The position numbers and the translations under genes were made by a program. 64,000 nt of DNA, taken from positions 68,307 through 132,306 of the forward strand of contig JBMOLU010000090.1 of the NCBI GenBank assembly GCA_049325275.1, in the 5' to 3' direction. This document shows, piece after piece, positions 52,289 to 61,490 of the stretch (position 1 is its first letter; each line of letters begins with the position of its first letter). The notes beneath the pieces were generated by a model. That model had not been told where the DNA came from, ran no database searches, and saw only the letters and a list, made by a program, of their open reading frames with translations. The stretch is from CAIQJJ01 sp049325275. GTDB taxonomy: Bacteria > Chloroflexota > Anaerolineae > Anaerolineales > UBA4823.

Positions 52289-52842
52289 TTCGCCTCCAAT
52301 GGAAAAAGTTCGCCGCGCGCCGTATTACCATCGAGATACAACAGGCCGACGTGCGGGGCATATACTTTTTCCAGTTTCTCGAAACAGCAGGCCGCCCCCG
52401 GGTTGAACAGCAGCTTCCCCTGGCGGTACTCGTTGACCGGCCGGTGCGAATGACCGAAGACGATCACATCCATCTGTTTGAAATGGTGGATGAACTGCGG
52501 CAAAAAATCGTCCAGGCGATAACCGTAACGCAGGTAGCGTGCCTTCCCAACGAAATAGCGCCAAAATCCGCCGTGCCCATGTGCCAGGCCCACCGTGACA
52601 TCGCCAAAGGCCAGGACCCGCTCGCGCGGTAAATGCCCCATGGAAAGCCAATCCCGGTTGCCCTTGACCGCATACACCGGCGCAATCTTACCCAGGACCT
52701 TCAACACCCCAGGCGTCGAAATATCGCCGGCGTGCAAAATCGCGCCTACGTGAGCGTCACGGAAAATTTCCAGCGCCCGCGGGTTCAGTGCAAGCGCTTT
52801 ATCGGGAACGTGGGTATCGGAGATGACGCCAAGCGTTTGCAT
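52285..52842 (-). CDS. YfcE-type metallophosphoesterase
   Basis: A 185-residue calcineurin-fold phosphodiesterase. Its metal-binding motifs are in order: DTH (GVISDTHVP), GD (LHAGDI), GNRD (VKGNRDW), H (GLAHGHGG) and GHSHRP. YfcE/YmdB-type enzymes cleave phosphodiesters with a manganese site, and the natural substrate is unknown. A start three codons upstream at 52851 is possible. Its 3' end overlaps the DNA glycosylase start by 4 nt. Confidence 0.9.
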   Translation of the reverse strand: MQTLGVISDTHVPDKALALNPRALEIFRDAHVGAILHAGDISTPGVLKVLGKIAPVYAVKGNRDWLSMGHLPRERVLAFGDVTVGLAHGHGGFWRYFVGKARYLRYGYRLDDFLPQFIHHFKQMDVIVFGHSHRPVNEYRQGKLLFNPGAACCFEKLEKVYAPHVGLLYLDGNTARGELFPLEAK

Positions 52843-52872
52843 AAGCGGCAAAATTCTTCGACTTCAAGCGTA

Positions 52873-54219
52873 CTAGGAAAACGGCCAGACGTTCGAGGCC
52901 CGCCGTGGGAAAAGCGTATCGAGCAATACAGCGGTATCCTCATTGTTGGTCCAGCAGTCGGCAAACATGTAGCGCAGTTCTTCCAGGCTGCGGCGGCCAA
53001 AGAGCACCTGCAAAAAGGTGCGTTCGGGGAAGGCCGCCTCGCCTTCGTGACCGACGGGGGCCGGTTGGTAGTCTTCAGCCTTGATCAACCTGCCGTTTTC
53101 GAAACCCAGCCGCAAACCGCCGCGGTAGAAGGTAACGCGCACTTCACCCGTGTAACCGGCCAGCAGCGAGTCGGCCAGGCGTTTTTCGAGTGCCGGGGCG
53201 ATGTGGTGCAGGAAGGTGGGCAGATCGGGCACACGCATGTAAAAAGCATACGGCGGCCGGATGCGAGGCAGCCGGTCGGGAATGACGCGGTAGACAGGGT
53301 GCTCGGCGCCCAACCAGAAACCGAAGGCCTCGAACGGTTCGTTTTCGCCAAAGGCATTGGGATAAGCAACGCCGGTGGCTTGCAGATAACGGATGACGCT
53401 CGGCGTGACGGCCGCCCACGAAACATCCGATTTCACTTCATAGCCTTGGGCAACCATCATGGTTCCCCAGGTAAAAGGCGGGTGCGCCAGATACCCTACC
53501 GCCTCACCGGCAGGCGTTTCGATAATACGAAACTCACTGCGGTTGACATTCATTTCACAGGTGCCGAGCAATTCATATTTCCATTGGCTCTCGTCACGCA
53601 AGCAACGGATTGGAGAGCGGGCGGCGCCCTGCGCAGACAGGTCCGCCATCCAGGGCAGGTCCGTCTCGACGGCAGGCCGCAGGTGATAAGGCTCGCGTTC
53701 CCCTTCTTTAAGTTTGGGAATTTGCGGTAGGAAGCCCGCTCGCCCGCCGCCCAGATCGAGCGCCATCTCGTAACCAAAGATGCGGTAGTAGTACGGAATG
53801 CCAGTAATCGCCTGCACCATTTCGCCACGCTCAGCGCTGACGGCATGAATGGCGTCGAACTGGGCGCGCACCAGGCCGCGATTGCGGTACTCCGGCAGTG
53901 TTCCGACCAGTTCGGGGCGTCCTACCTTGAAAGGAATGCCTTCATAGCTCCAGGTCTGCGAGATCAGGTTCAGGCTCGAGACGATCTCGCCGCTGGCAAT
54001 ATCTTCAACCACGGTGAAATCTCCCGCCCGGCAGGTGGGGTGGCCGCCGCCCATCAGGTCGCGTGTCCAGGCGCCCACGCGTTCGTCCGGCTTGTCTGGG
54101 CCGTGATCGCTGTGAATTTTTGCGTTGAAGGACACGATCGCATCGATATCTTTGGGTGTGGCCCAACGCAAGACGAGGTTGTTCCCCAGGTCACGAGGCA
54201 GAGGAAAAGTGGATGCCAT
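52873..54219 (-). CDS. GNAT acetyltransferase with SCP2-like C-terminus (Eis-like)
   Basis: A 448-residue protein with an N-terminal GNAT fold (acetyl-CoA loop VGTLPEYRNRGLVRAQFDAI, about 95-125), a second GNAT-like middle region and a C-terminal SCP2-like sterol-carrier domain (about 340-448). This is the architecture of Eis/YkkB-type N-acetyltransferases, which acetylate amines such as aminoglycosides or peptides; the substrate here is unknown. The start ATG 54219 has AAGGAG 6-8 nt upstream. The open frame before it crosses the palindromic element at 54247. Confidence 0.8.
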   Translation of the reverse strand: MASTFPLPRDLGNNLVLRWATPKDIDAIVSFNAKIHSDHGPDKPDERVGAWTRDLMGGGHPTCRAGDFTVVEDIASGEIVSSLNLISQTWSYEGIPFKVGRPELVGTLPEYRNRGLVRAQFDAIHAVSAERGEMVQAITGIPYYYRIFGYEMALDLGGGRAGFLPQIPKLKEGEREPYHLRPAVETDLPWMADLSAQGAARSPIRCLRDESQWKYELLGTCEMNVNRSEFRIIETPAGEAVGYLAHPPFTWGTMMVAQGYEVKSDVSWAAVTPSVIRYLQATGVAYPNAFGENEPFEAFGFWLGAEHPVYRVIPDRLPRIRPPYAFYMRVPDLPTFLHHIAPALEKRLADSLLAGYTGEVRVTFYRGGLRLGFENGRLIKAEDYQPAPVGHEGEAAFPERTFLQVLFGRRSLEELRYMFADCWTNNEDTAVLLDTLFPRRASNVWPFS

Positions 54220-54246
54220 AGACGCTCCTTGAAAAAAGATTCTCTC

Positions 54247-54335
54247 GTAACTTGTCAAAAAGAAGGGGAATTGGGTGTTTTGGTTAAACTTCACGTGCCC
54301 AAAACGCCCCAAACCCTACTTTGTTGAGAAGTTAC
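54247..54335. repeat. 89-bp palindromic element bounded by GTAACTT/AAGTTAC
   Basis: Both ends carry GTAACTTSTCAA, and the arms also share a GGGG...GGG block and GTTTTGG. Read from either end, the arms match at most positions, so the element can fold into one long imperfect hairpin with a 15-nt loop (TTAAACTTCACGTGC). It fills the 127-bp gap between amn and the acetyltransferase gene, and half a copy occurs at 5616-5659. Confidence 0.6.
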
Positions 54336-54346
54336 ACTCTCTCAGA

Positions 54347-55120
54347 CTATTCAAAACGCAAATGTTTTACGGTCAAGCCGCTGTGGATTAACTGGCCCAA
54401 CGAATCGATGCCGATACGCAGGTGCATTTCCACGAACTCTTGGGTCACCTTGCGGTCACTTTCAGCGGTTTTGACACCCTCCGGCGTCATGGGCTGGTCA
54501 GAGACCAGCAGCAAAGCACCGGTAGGGATTTGATTGTAGAAACCGGTCGTGAAAAGCGTGGCGGTTTCCATGTCGATCGCCATGCAACGCAAACGGCGCA
54601 AGTATAACTTGAAATCTTCATCGTGTTCCCAAACACGGCGGTTGGTGGTGTAAACCGTACCGGTCCAGTAATCGCGGCAGTACTCCCGAATGGTGGTTGA
54701 GATTGCCTTTTGCAGGTTGAAGGCAGGCAACGCCGGCACTTCTGGCGGAAAGTAGTCGTTGGATGTACCTTCACCGCGAATGGCAGCAATCGGCAGGATC
54801 AAGTCGCCCAGTTCATTCTTGCGCTTCAGACCGCCGCACTTTCCCAGGAAGAGGCAGGCTTTGGGCTGGATGCTGCCCAACAAATCCATCACGGTGGCTG
54901 CGTTGGCGCTGCCCATGCCGAAATTGATCATCGTGATCCCGTTGGCGGTGGCGCTGGGCATGGCTTTGTCCCGCCCATCGACGGGAACGTTGTGCCAGTC
55001 AGCGAAAAGTTCTACGTAACGGTTGAAGTTGACCAACAAAATGTATTGCGCAAACGCATCCAGCGGCACACCCGTATAGCGCGGCAGCCAGTTGGCGACG
55101 ATTTCATCTTTCGTTTTCAT
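54347..55120 (-). CDS. amn: AMP nucleosidase
   Basis: A 257-residue enzyme hydrolysing AMP to adenine and ribose-5-phosphate. It is of the shorter form common in Bacteroidota and Chloroflexota, within the nucleoside phosphorylase-like fold. Landmarks are TMINFGMGSANAAT (phosphate site), FLGKCGGLK, RGEGTSNDYFPPEVPALPAF and AIDMETATLFTTGF (substrate Glu/Met block). It starts inside the end of the SpoIIE-phosphatase gene (17-nt overlap), so it is co-translated with that signalling protein. It sets AMP and adenine nucleotide levels, and the coupling suggests stress control (inference). Confidence 0.88.
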   Translation of the reverse strand: MKTKDEIVANWLPRYTGVPLDAFAQYILLVNFNRYVELFADWHNVPVDGRDKAMPSATANGITMINFGMGSANAATVMDLLGSIQPKACLFLGKCGGLKRKNELGDLILPIAAIRGEGTSNDYFPPEVPALPAFNLQKAISTTIREYCRDYWTGTVYTTNRRVWEHDEDFKLYLRRLRCMAIDMETATLFTTGFYNQIPTGALLLVSDQPMTPEGVKTAESDRKVTQEFVEMHLRIGIDSLGQLIHSGLTVKHLRFE

Positions 55121-57227
55121 TGGATTCAGCTTCCCGTTTCACCACGAGCAGGGTGATGTCATCGAACTGCGGTGCGTCGCCGGCAAAAGCGCGGATGCTT
55201 TCTAAAACGGCTGCCCGCGTCGCTTCTGCCGAGAGACCGCAGCAGGTTCGCAGGACCGCGCACAGGCGCTCGATGCCGAACATCGCTTCGTGTGCGTCTC
55301 CGGCATCCGAGGCGCCGTCTGTATAAAGGAAAAGCAAGTCGCCAGGCGCGAAGGTCAGGCTGGCAAGCGGCCAACGCATGGCGCCGTCGATTCCCAAGGG
55401 TAACCTCGGCTTGTTCAGCATCATTAACTGCCCGTGCGCCCCGAGCAACCAGGGCGGATTGTGCCCGGCATTTACGTACGTCAGCAAACCTGTTTCAGGG
55501 TCGAGCACGCCGTAGAAGGCGGTTACGAACAGGCTTTCCCCGGCATCTTGCAAGATACGCTCGTTGGCCGCTTGGAAGACCATGTCGGGCTGTGTTTCGT
55601 ACTGCATGGCAAACGTGCGGATCAGCGTCCGGCTGAGCGCCATATACAACGCCGGCCCGACGCCCTTGTCAGCGACGTCGGCGATCACGAGTCCGAGCTT
55701 GCCAGATGGCAACGCGATCACGTCGTAAAAATCACCCGCCATCTGGCGCGCCGGTTCAAGGCTTGCTGTAAGCTGCCAACCGGCCACCTGCGGCAAAGCG
55801 GCCGGCAGAAAACCGTTTTGAATGCGGCGGGCAAATGCCAGTTCGCTTTGGGTTTTTTGATGGGCCAGGAGGCGCCGGTATACGTCCACCTGGTGTAACG
55901 CCGAGGACACCTGGGCGGCTAGGGCCTGCACCGTCGGTAGCAGGAGAAGGAGAGAACGCCTGCTGCGCGTTTCATTGAGGGTGACCAGTTCGAGGTACAC
56001 ACCACCGAGCACCTGGTCGCTTTCTACGGCCAGGATCGGAGCGATCACCATAGGGCGGTGCTGCACGCGGCCGGCCGGCCCGCCGCGCCAGGGTAACACA
56101 TCCTTGTCGGTTAAAACACAAGCCTGAGCGTTGGCTGCCAACCATTTGCGGGTGGCGTCGATCTCGCCGGTATCCCAACTCTGTGGCTGCTTGAGCAGCC
56201 AACGGCCCGGTTCGATCCAGATAGCCATGCGGGCATACGTAAACATGGCTGCGGCATACTCGGTCAGCAGTTCAGGAAGGTTGTCGTTATCGGGCGGCGC
56301 GTTGAGGATGGCCCGGCCGAGAATTTCCAACTTTTCGAGCTGCACGGTCTGGCTGCGGCTGTCTTCCATCGCCTGGCTCATACGATGGGCCAACCAGGAC
56401 ATCAATACGACTGCCAGGGCAAACATCAAATAGATGGGCGGACCATACACGACGTACATGGCGGCCAAGGGCGCCGCAAACAGGTTGGAAACCAGCGGGA
56501 TCAACAACCCAAACGCAAGCAGCCGGATAATGGTGATCAGCAAGCGCGGTGGAAGGGCATGACGGATTTTCCACAGGGTGTAACCCAGGTAGCCCGTCCA
56601 CAACAGGAGGTTTTCGAGGAAAAACTGAACCCCCACCGTCCCGGCGCCCAAGAGAAAACCGCCAAGGGTTAAATCGGCCAGAGGGAACGTGCCGCCCCAG
56701 GAACGGTACGCCGCCAGGGCAAGCAAAGGAAACAAGCTGGACCCCGTAACGCTGAAAAAAAACGTCCGCAACGGCACCCAACGCCGGCCCGACGTATTGG
56801 CCCGCCGTAAGGCGACAAGCAGCCTGGCAGCACTGATCGACAAGTCAAGCCACAAGATGGTCGGACCAAACAGGAAAGTGGCCGACCAGCGAATAACGCC
56901 TTCGAGGCTGCTGGCGGCATTCCCATACGTGCCGCCGCCATGGGCGCCCAAGTCGGTGACGATATAAAAACGCCAACGACTGAGCAATATGCTGAGAACG
57001 GCTACCAGGAAGAACATCGGCCACTGGCGCAGGACAAGCGCCCAATCGCTGACGAGCAGCAACCACATTACGCCGGCCAACGATAGCGGCAGCGTGAGCA
57101 GCACACCAATCACATCCGTGACCAGCGCCATGCGTTCTTCGCCCTGGAAGGCAGCGACTTCCGGGCGAAACTTGTACGCCAGGTGGGCGAAGAAATCAAG
57201 CGGTTCAGAAGTTTCAATTTCAGCCAT
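55104..57227 (-). CDS. Membrane SpoIIE-type Ser/Thr phosphatase with GAF-like domain
   Basis: A 707-residue signalling protein. Several N-terminal helices (about 40-300) form a membrane sensor. A GAF-like region (about 320-440) follows, then a coiled linker and a PP2C/SpoIIE catalytic domain (about 480-705) with metal-binding motifs AGDFYDV, IADVADKGVGPALYMAL, GHNPPWLLG, YTDGASD and FDDITLLVV. Such proteins dephosphorylate anti-sigma-factor antagonists. The start at 57227 has no Shine-Dalgarno. A TACAAT (57239-57244) ends 11 nt upstream, giving a near-leaderless message. The gene overlaps the AMP nucleosidase start by 17 nt. Confidence 0.88.
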   Translation of the reverse strand: MAEIETSEPLDFFAHLAYKFRPEVAAFQGEERMALVTDVIGVLLTLPLSLAGVMWLLLVSDWALVLRQWPMFFLVAVLSILLSRWRFYIVTDLGAHGGGTYGNAASSLEGVIRWSATFLFGPTILWLDLSISAARLLVALRRANTSGRRWVPLRTFFFSVTGSSLFPLLALAAYRSWGGTFPLADLTLGGFLLGAGTVGVQFFLENLLLWTGYLGYTLWKIRHALPPRLLITIIRLLAFGLLIPLVSNLFAAPLAAMYVVYGPPIYLMFALAVVLMSWLAHRMSQAMEDSRSQTVQLEKLEILGRAILNAPPDNDNLPELLTEYAAAMFTYARMAIWIEPGRWLLKQPQSWDTGEIDATRKWLAANAQACVLTDKDVLPWRGGPAGRVQHRPMVIAPILAVESDQVLGGVYLELVTLNETRSRRSLLLLLPTVQALAAQVSSALHQVDVYRRLLAHQKTQSELAFARRIQNGFLPAALPQVAGWQLTASLEPARQMAGDFYDVIALPSGKLGLVIADVADKGVGPALYMALSRTLIRTFAMQYETQPDMVFQAANERILQDAGESLFVTAFYGVLDPETGLLTYVNAGHNPPWLLGAHGQLMMLNKPRLPLGIDGAMRWPLASLTFAPGDLLFLYTDGASDAGDAHEAMFGIERLCAVLRTCCGLSAEATRAAVLESIRAFAGDAPQFDDITLLVVKREAESNENER

Positions 57228-57372
57228 AAACACCGCCAATTGTACCCTGAACCTTTCCGAACCTGCATAAAGCGCAGCGGGCCGAGCGTTCACGTCGAAA
57301 GAGAAGATGTACCAGAAAACGATCTTTTGGTAGGATTCATCCTGTAGCCGCCCTCATATCCCGGAGTGTGTT

Positions 57373-59877
57373 ATGAAAACACAGGTTTTGTCTGTCCTCC
57401 GCCCTCCTGTTTTCGACGACGAGGATCGGACACGTGCAGCAAGCGTTTTGCACGTCATCCTTCTTACCCTGTTCGTGGTTTTCGCTGCCCTGGTGCCGTT
57501 TACCGATCACCCACGAACGGTGTTCGTTACCGCCGCAATGTCAGCCTTGTTCCTGGCCCTGTGGGCCATCATGCGCCGCGGCTACGTGCAAAGGGCCAGT
57601 TGGGGTTTAATGGGCATTCTCATAACGGGAATCACGCTGATCATCTATTTCAACGGCAGCATCCGCATTCCTGCAGCCAGCGGCTTCGTGGCCTGCATTG
57701 TCGTAGCGGGGCTGACGCTGCGAAAACGTGCAACCGTTGGCGCAACGCTGCTAATCTGCACGATCTTGTACGTGCTCTATCGCGCAGAGGGCGCCGGCTT
57801 CCTGCCTCCGGTGTACTACCAGACCACCGGCTTTTTACAGTGGGCAACCTACGCCGGGATCATGTGTATTACAGCTGTCTTGCTTATTCTCGCACAGAGC
57901 AGCATTTTGAGCGCGTTGAAATCGGCACGTTACCACGCCAGGGCTTTCTCCGAACACAATCAGGAACTGCGCGGCGAAATCGACGAGCGCCAGCGTGTCG
58001 AGAAGGCGCTGCGTGAAAGCGAAGAGCGCTACCGGACTTTGATCAGCACATCACCCGATGGGATTGCACAAACCGACTTGGAAGGAAAGATTATTTTCGT
58101 ATCGCCACAGCTTTTGGAACTCTTTGGGCTGCTCGACGCCGGCAAGATGCTGCATACCGAAATATGCGCCTGGATTGCGCCGGAAGACCGGGAACGCGCA
58201 CACGAAAACATCCGCGATACGCTAAACAACCACCGCAGGCCCTACAGCCACTACACGTGCACCCGAGCAGACGGCAGCCGCCTTACCATCGAAATCAACG
58301 CCGCACCCTGGCGCAATATCATGGGAGAGATCAGCGGAGCAATCTTCATCGTGCGCGATATCACCGAACGCACACGCGCCGAACAGGCCTTACGGGAGAG
58401 CGAAGAGCGTTACCGTACGCTCTTTGAACTGGAGTCAGATGCCATCATCCTGCTCGATGTAGAAACACTGGAAATCTGGGATGCCAACCCGGCAGCACTG
58501 CAATTATATGGCTACCAACGCCCAGAGTTGCTCTCAATGTGCATCACCGATCTGCTGAACGACCCTGAACAAAGCAAATGGGATATCAACAACGGGAACG
58601 ACATCACGCACATCCCCATACGTTACCACCGTAACAGAGCTGGAAAAGTTTTCCCGGTCGAAATTACCGGGCGCTACTTCAACTGGCAAGGCAAGCAACT
58701 GCTGCTTTTGGCCATCCGCAATATCACGGCGCGCATAGCAGCCGATGAGGCCCTGCGAGCCTCGGAACAAAAGTTTGCCCTGGCCTTTCAAACCAACCCA
58801 TCCTTGATGGCGATTTCGCGCATCGAGGATGGCACCTATTTTGAAGTGAATCAAACCTTCCTCAAAAAACTGGGCTTTACACGGAAAGAGGTAATCGACC
58901 ACTCTTCTATGGACCTGCAAGTATGGGCTAACCCTGCCGATCGTTCGAAAGTCGTCAGGCAGCTCGAAGAAAACGGCCGTGCACGCGACATTGAAGTCAA
59001 CGTTCGCGCCAGTTCCGGAGAGATTCTGACCCTCTTGTTTTCAGCGGAGTACCTTGCCATCGGGCACGAAAAACTGCTGCTGACCATTGGGCACGACATT
59101 ACCGAAAGGAAACAGGTCGAGCAGGCGCTTGCAGAGCTGCACCAAAAAGTAGAACACCATGCGCAAGAACTCGAGGAACGCGTTGCCGAGCGCACAGCGC
59201 AGCTTTTGACGAGCAATCAGGAGTTGGAATCGTTCAGCTACTCGGTGGCGCACGATTTACGTACCCCGCTGCGCGCCATCGACGGTTTCAGTCGCGTGCT
59301 GCTTGAAGATCACGCCGCTCAACTGGATGAGCAAGGGCATTTTTATCTGAGGCGTATCATGGCCGCCAACCAACGCATGGGGCAGTTGATCGACGATCTG
59401 CTCGATCTCTCCCGTCTGACCCGTAGCGAACTGAAACGCGAACAAATCGACTTAAGCCAGATGGCGCGTGCCATTTTAGAAGACTTCTGCCAAAGAGAAC
59501 CCCAACGTAACGTAGAAATCGTTATCGCTGACGGGTTGAGCGCCTTCGGCGATCAACGCCTGATGCACGTCGTGTTGGAAAACTTGCTGAATAATGCCTG
59601 GAAGTTCACGGCAAAAATCCCCAAGGCTTCCATCGAGTTCGGTGCACAGGCGGGTAAACGCAACACATACTTCGTGCGTGATAACGGCGCCGGTTTCGAT
59701 ATGACCTATTCGGGCAAGCTGTTTGGCGCCTTCCAACGCCTGCATACAGAAGGAGAATTTCCCGGCACGGGCATCGGGCTGGCAACCGTCAAACGGATCA
59801 TCCAGCGCCACGGCGGCGATGTATGGGCGATGGCGGAAGTCAATCAGGGGGCTACATTCTATTTTACGCTGCCGTAG
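57373..59877 (+). CDS. Membrane histidine kinase with multiple PAS domains
   Basis: An 834-residue sensor kinase. About five or six N-terminal helices (about 25-195) are followed by three PAS domains (about 220-340, 345-455, 460-580, each preceded by an ALRESEERYRTL-type linker), a HisKA domain with H627 in SVAHDLRTPLRAIDGFS, and an ATPase domain (N box ENLLNNAWKF, then RDNGAGFDM and GTGIGLATVKRI). The wording of the H box (HDLRTPLRAIDGFS) resembles phytochrome-type kinases. No response regulator gene is adjacent, so it may phosphorylate one of the stand-alone receivers in the window. It diverges from the SpoIIE-type phosphatase. Confidence 0.9.
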   Translation: MKTQVLSVLRPPVFDDEDRTRAASVLHVILLTLFVVFAALVPFTDHPRTVFVTAAMSALFLALWAIMRRGYVQRASWGLMGILITGITLIIYFNGSIRIPAASGFVACIVVAGLTLRKRATVGATLLICTILYVLYRAEGAGFLPPVYYQTTGFLQWATYAGIMCITAVLLILAQSSILSALKSARYHARAFSEHNQELRGEIDERQRVEKALRESEERYRTLISTSPDGIAQTDLEGKIIFVSPQLLELFGLLDAGKMLHTEICAWIAPEDRERAHENIRDTLNNHRRPYSHYTCTRADGSRLTIEINAAPWRNIMGEISGAIFIVRDITERTRAEQALRESEERYRTLFELESDAIILLDVETLEIWDANPAALQLYGYQRPELLSMCITDLLNDPEQSKWDINNGNDITHIPIRYHRNRAGKVFPVEITGRYFNWQGKQLLLLAIRNITARIAADEALRASEQKFALAFQTNPSLMAISRIEDGTYFEVNQTFLKKLGFTRKEVIDHSSMDLQVWANPADRSKVVRQLEENGRARDIEVNVRASSGEILTLLFSAEYLAIGHEKLLLTIGHDITERKQVEQALAELHQKVEHHAQELEERVAERTAQLLTSNQELESFSYSVAHDLRTPLRAIDGFSRVLLEDHAAQLDEQGHFYLRRIMAANQRMGQLIDDLLDLSRLTRSELKREQIDLSQMARAILEDFCQREPQRNVEIVIADGLSAFGDQRLMHVVLENLLNNAWKFTAKIPKASIEFGAQAGKRNTYFVRDNGAGFDMTYSGKLFGAFQRLHTEGEFPGTGIGLATVKRIIQRHGGDVWAMAEVNQGATFYFTLP

Positions 59878-59930
59878 CGTTTGCGCCCAAAACCCTTGCA
59901 CGGCGCTGGCGCACCTTCGCCAGCCACCGC

Positions 59931-60560
59931 TCAACGCACTGCTTCACGTAAATCGTCGAAAAATTGCTCCGGCGACTGGCGCAAGAGTGGCCCTAGATTC
60001 ACCCGCAGCGCCAGGTGAGGAGATTCTTGCCCAAGCGAAAAGCGCAGGTTTGCTTTGGGGTATTTGTGCAGAAATCTTTGCACGCGCGTCAAAGTTGAAT
60101 GGCTCTCTTTCCCGCGCCAGGCAATATCAAAAATACCGCTGTCGTTCTTCTTCCGGTATCCGGCATCCCGTTGAAAGAGGCGACTTTGCACGCTGCGGCT
60201 GCCCTGCGGGCCAGCTTCGATTTCCGGATCGGGCAACGAACGCAGGTCCGCATGTATGAACAGCTCATCTCGCTGGCCTTTGAAATGCTTGAACAGCCAT
60301 ACCGGGAGGTTATCGCGCCGTTCGAGCACAAAGATCAACACCATCGTCCGGTAGGGAGGGCGCAGGTCTGTTACGTCCAGGCGACCCGCCGCGTGCATAC
60401 GGCCACGCCAGTGAACGGCGCTGGGTTTGCCTGCGTGTTTTGCTCCGGCTGCCAACCAGCGCAGCACCGCCTGGGAACGCTGGCGATTGAACAAAGCGCC
60501 AAAACCATACAAAAATGCTGCTGCCAGCAGCAGACCTGCAAGCAAAATCTTCCAATCCAT
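59931..60560 (-). CDS. Single-pass membrane protein, function unknown
   Basis: A 209-residue protein beginning MDWKILLAGLLLAAAFLYGFGALF, one transmembrane helix, followed by a mostly polar, basic domain of about 180 residues. I recognise no named family. ATG 60560 has GGAGG 4 nt upstream, and a GTG 15 nt earlier lies before that ribosome site, so it is less likely. It is convergent with the histidine kinase gene (53 bp gap with a 7-bp stem hairpin at 59905-59924) and 110 bp divergent from the SDR gene. Confidence 0.6.
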   Translation of the reverse strand: MDWKILLAGLLLAAAFLYGFGALFNRQRSQAVLRWLAAGAKHAGKPSAVHWRGRMHAAGRLDVTDLRPPYRTMVLIFVLERRDNLPVWLFKHFKGQRDELFIHADLRSLPDPEIEAGPQGSRSVQSRLFQRDAGYRKKNDSGIFDIAWRGKESHSTLTRVQRFLHKYPKANLRFSLGQESPHLALRVNLGPLLRQSPEQFFDDLREAVR

Positions 60561-60670
60561 GAAACCTCCGGTCACAAATATCCTTTACAGGCAGTGCACA
60601 AAATTTAGCCCAGTTTAGCCGAGGTGTGGCATAATGTAAAGCCAATCAAAAAAACGCTATTGGAGGTATC

Positions 60671-61462
60671 ATGGACTTGCGTTTACATGGAAAAAGCGCC
60701 CTGATCACCGGTGCCAGCCGCGGTTTGGGTTACGCGACGGCCAAAGGGCTGGCAAACGAAGGCTGCCGGATTGCCATCAACAGCCGTAGCGAGGAGAAAA
60801 TCACGGCGGCGGCCGGGCAGTTGGCCGCCGAAACGAGCGCCGAAACGCTGGCCCTGCCGGGCGACGTCACCGACCCGGCCATCCCGGCTGCGCTGGTCAA
60901 GCAAACGGCGGCTGCCTTCGGCGGAATCGATCTGCTCGTCACCAACGCTGGCGGCCCCCCGCCGGGCAAATTCGAACGATTCGACGATGCCACCTGGCAG
61001 CAAGCCATCGAGCTGTCTTTGATGAGTCACGTCCGTCTGGTGCGTGCCGCGCTACCTTACCTGCGCCAATCGCAAGCGGCCAGCGTGCTGGCAGTTACGT
61101 CATACTCGGTAAAACAGCCCATTCCCAACCTGGTGCTTTCCAACAGCATCCGTGCGGCGACCGTCGGGCTGATCAAAACCCTGGCGCTCGAACTGGGGAC
61201 CGATGGCATTCGCTTCAATGCCATCCTGCCCGCCTGGACGGAAACTGAACGCGTCTATGAACTGATGAGCAGCCGCGCAAAAGCCAACCAGTCCACGCTC
61301 GAAGAGGAAATCGCTAGGCAGGCCGGCGACAGCGCCCTGGGCCGCATGGGCACGCCGGAAGAGTTTGCCAATGCGGCCGTTTTCTTGCTCTCACCGGCCG
61401 CCTCGTACATCACCGGCGTCATGCTCACCGTGGACGGTGGTATGTACAAAGGAACATTGTAA
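60671..61462 (+). CDS. Divergent SDR-family protein lacking catalytic Tyr/Lys
   Basis: A 263-residue Rossmann protein with cofactor motif TGASRGLGYATA, NAGG block at 92-95 and catalytic Ser S144. The positions where active SDRs carry Tyr and Lys (YxxxK) are S157 and R161 (SNSIRAA), and they are flanked by the segment KQPIPNLVL. A subgroup of SDR proteins in Firmicutes and Chloroflexi has the same change, so it is not an error here. It may bind NAD(P) and use different chemistry, or act as a non-catalytic partner. GGAGG lies 5 nt before the start. A methyltransferase gene follows with a 28-nt gap. Confidence 0.82.
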   Translation: MDLRLHGKSALITGASRGLGYATAKGLANEGCRIAINSRSEEKITAAAGQLAAETSAETLALPGDVTDPAIPAALVKQTAAAFGGIDLLVTNAGGPPPGKFERFDDATWQQAIELSLMSHVRLVRAALPYLRQSQAASVLAVTSYSVKQPIPNLVLSNSIRAATVGLIKTLALELGTDGIRFNAILPAWTETERVYELMSSRAKANQSTLEEEIARQAGDSALGRMGTPEEFANAAVFLLSPAASYITGVMLTVDGGMYKGTL

Positions 61463-61490
61463 CCCAGGCGTGTGGCAGGAGTTCCATCCG

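Noticed and set aside
52633..53730. 365-residue plus-strand frame
   Set aside because: Antisense of the Eis-like acetyltransferase gene.
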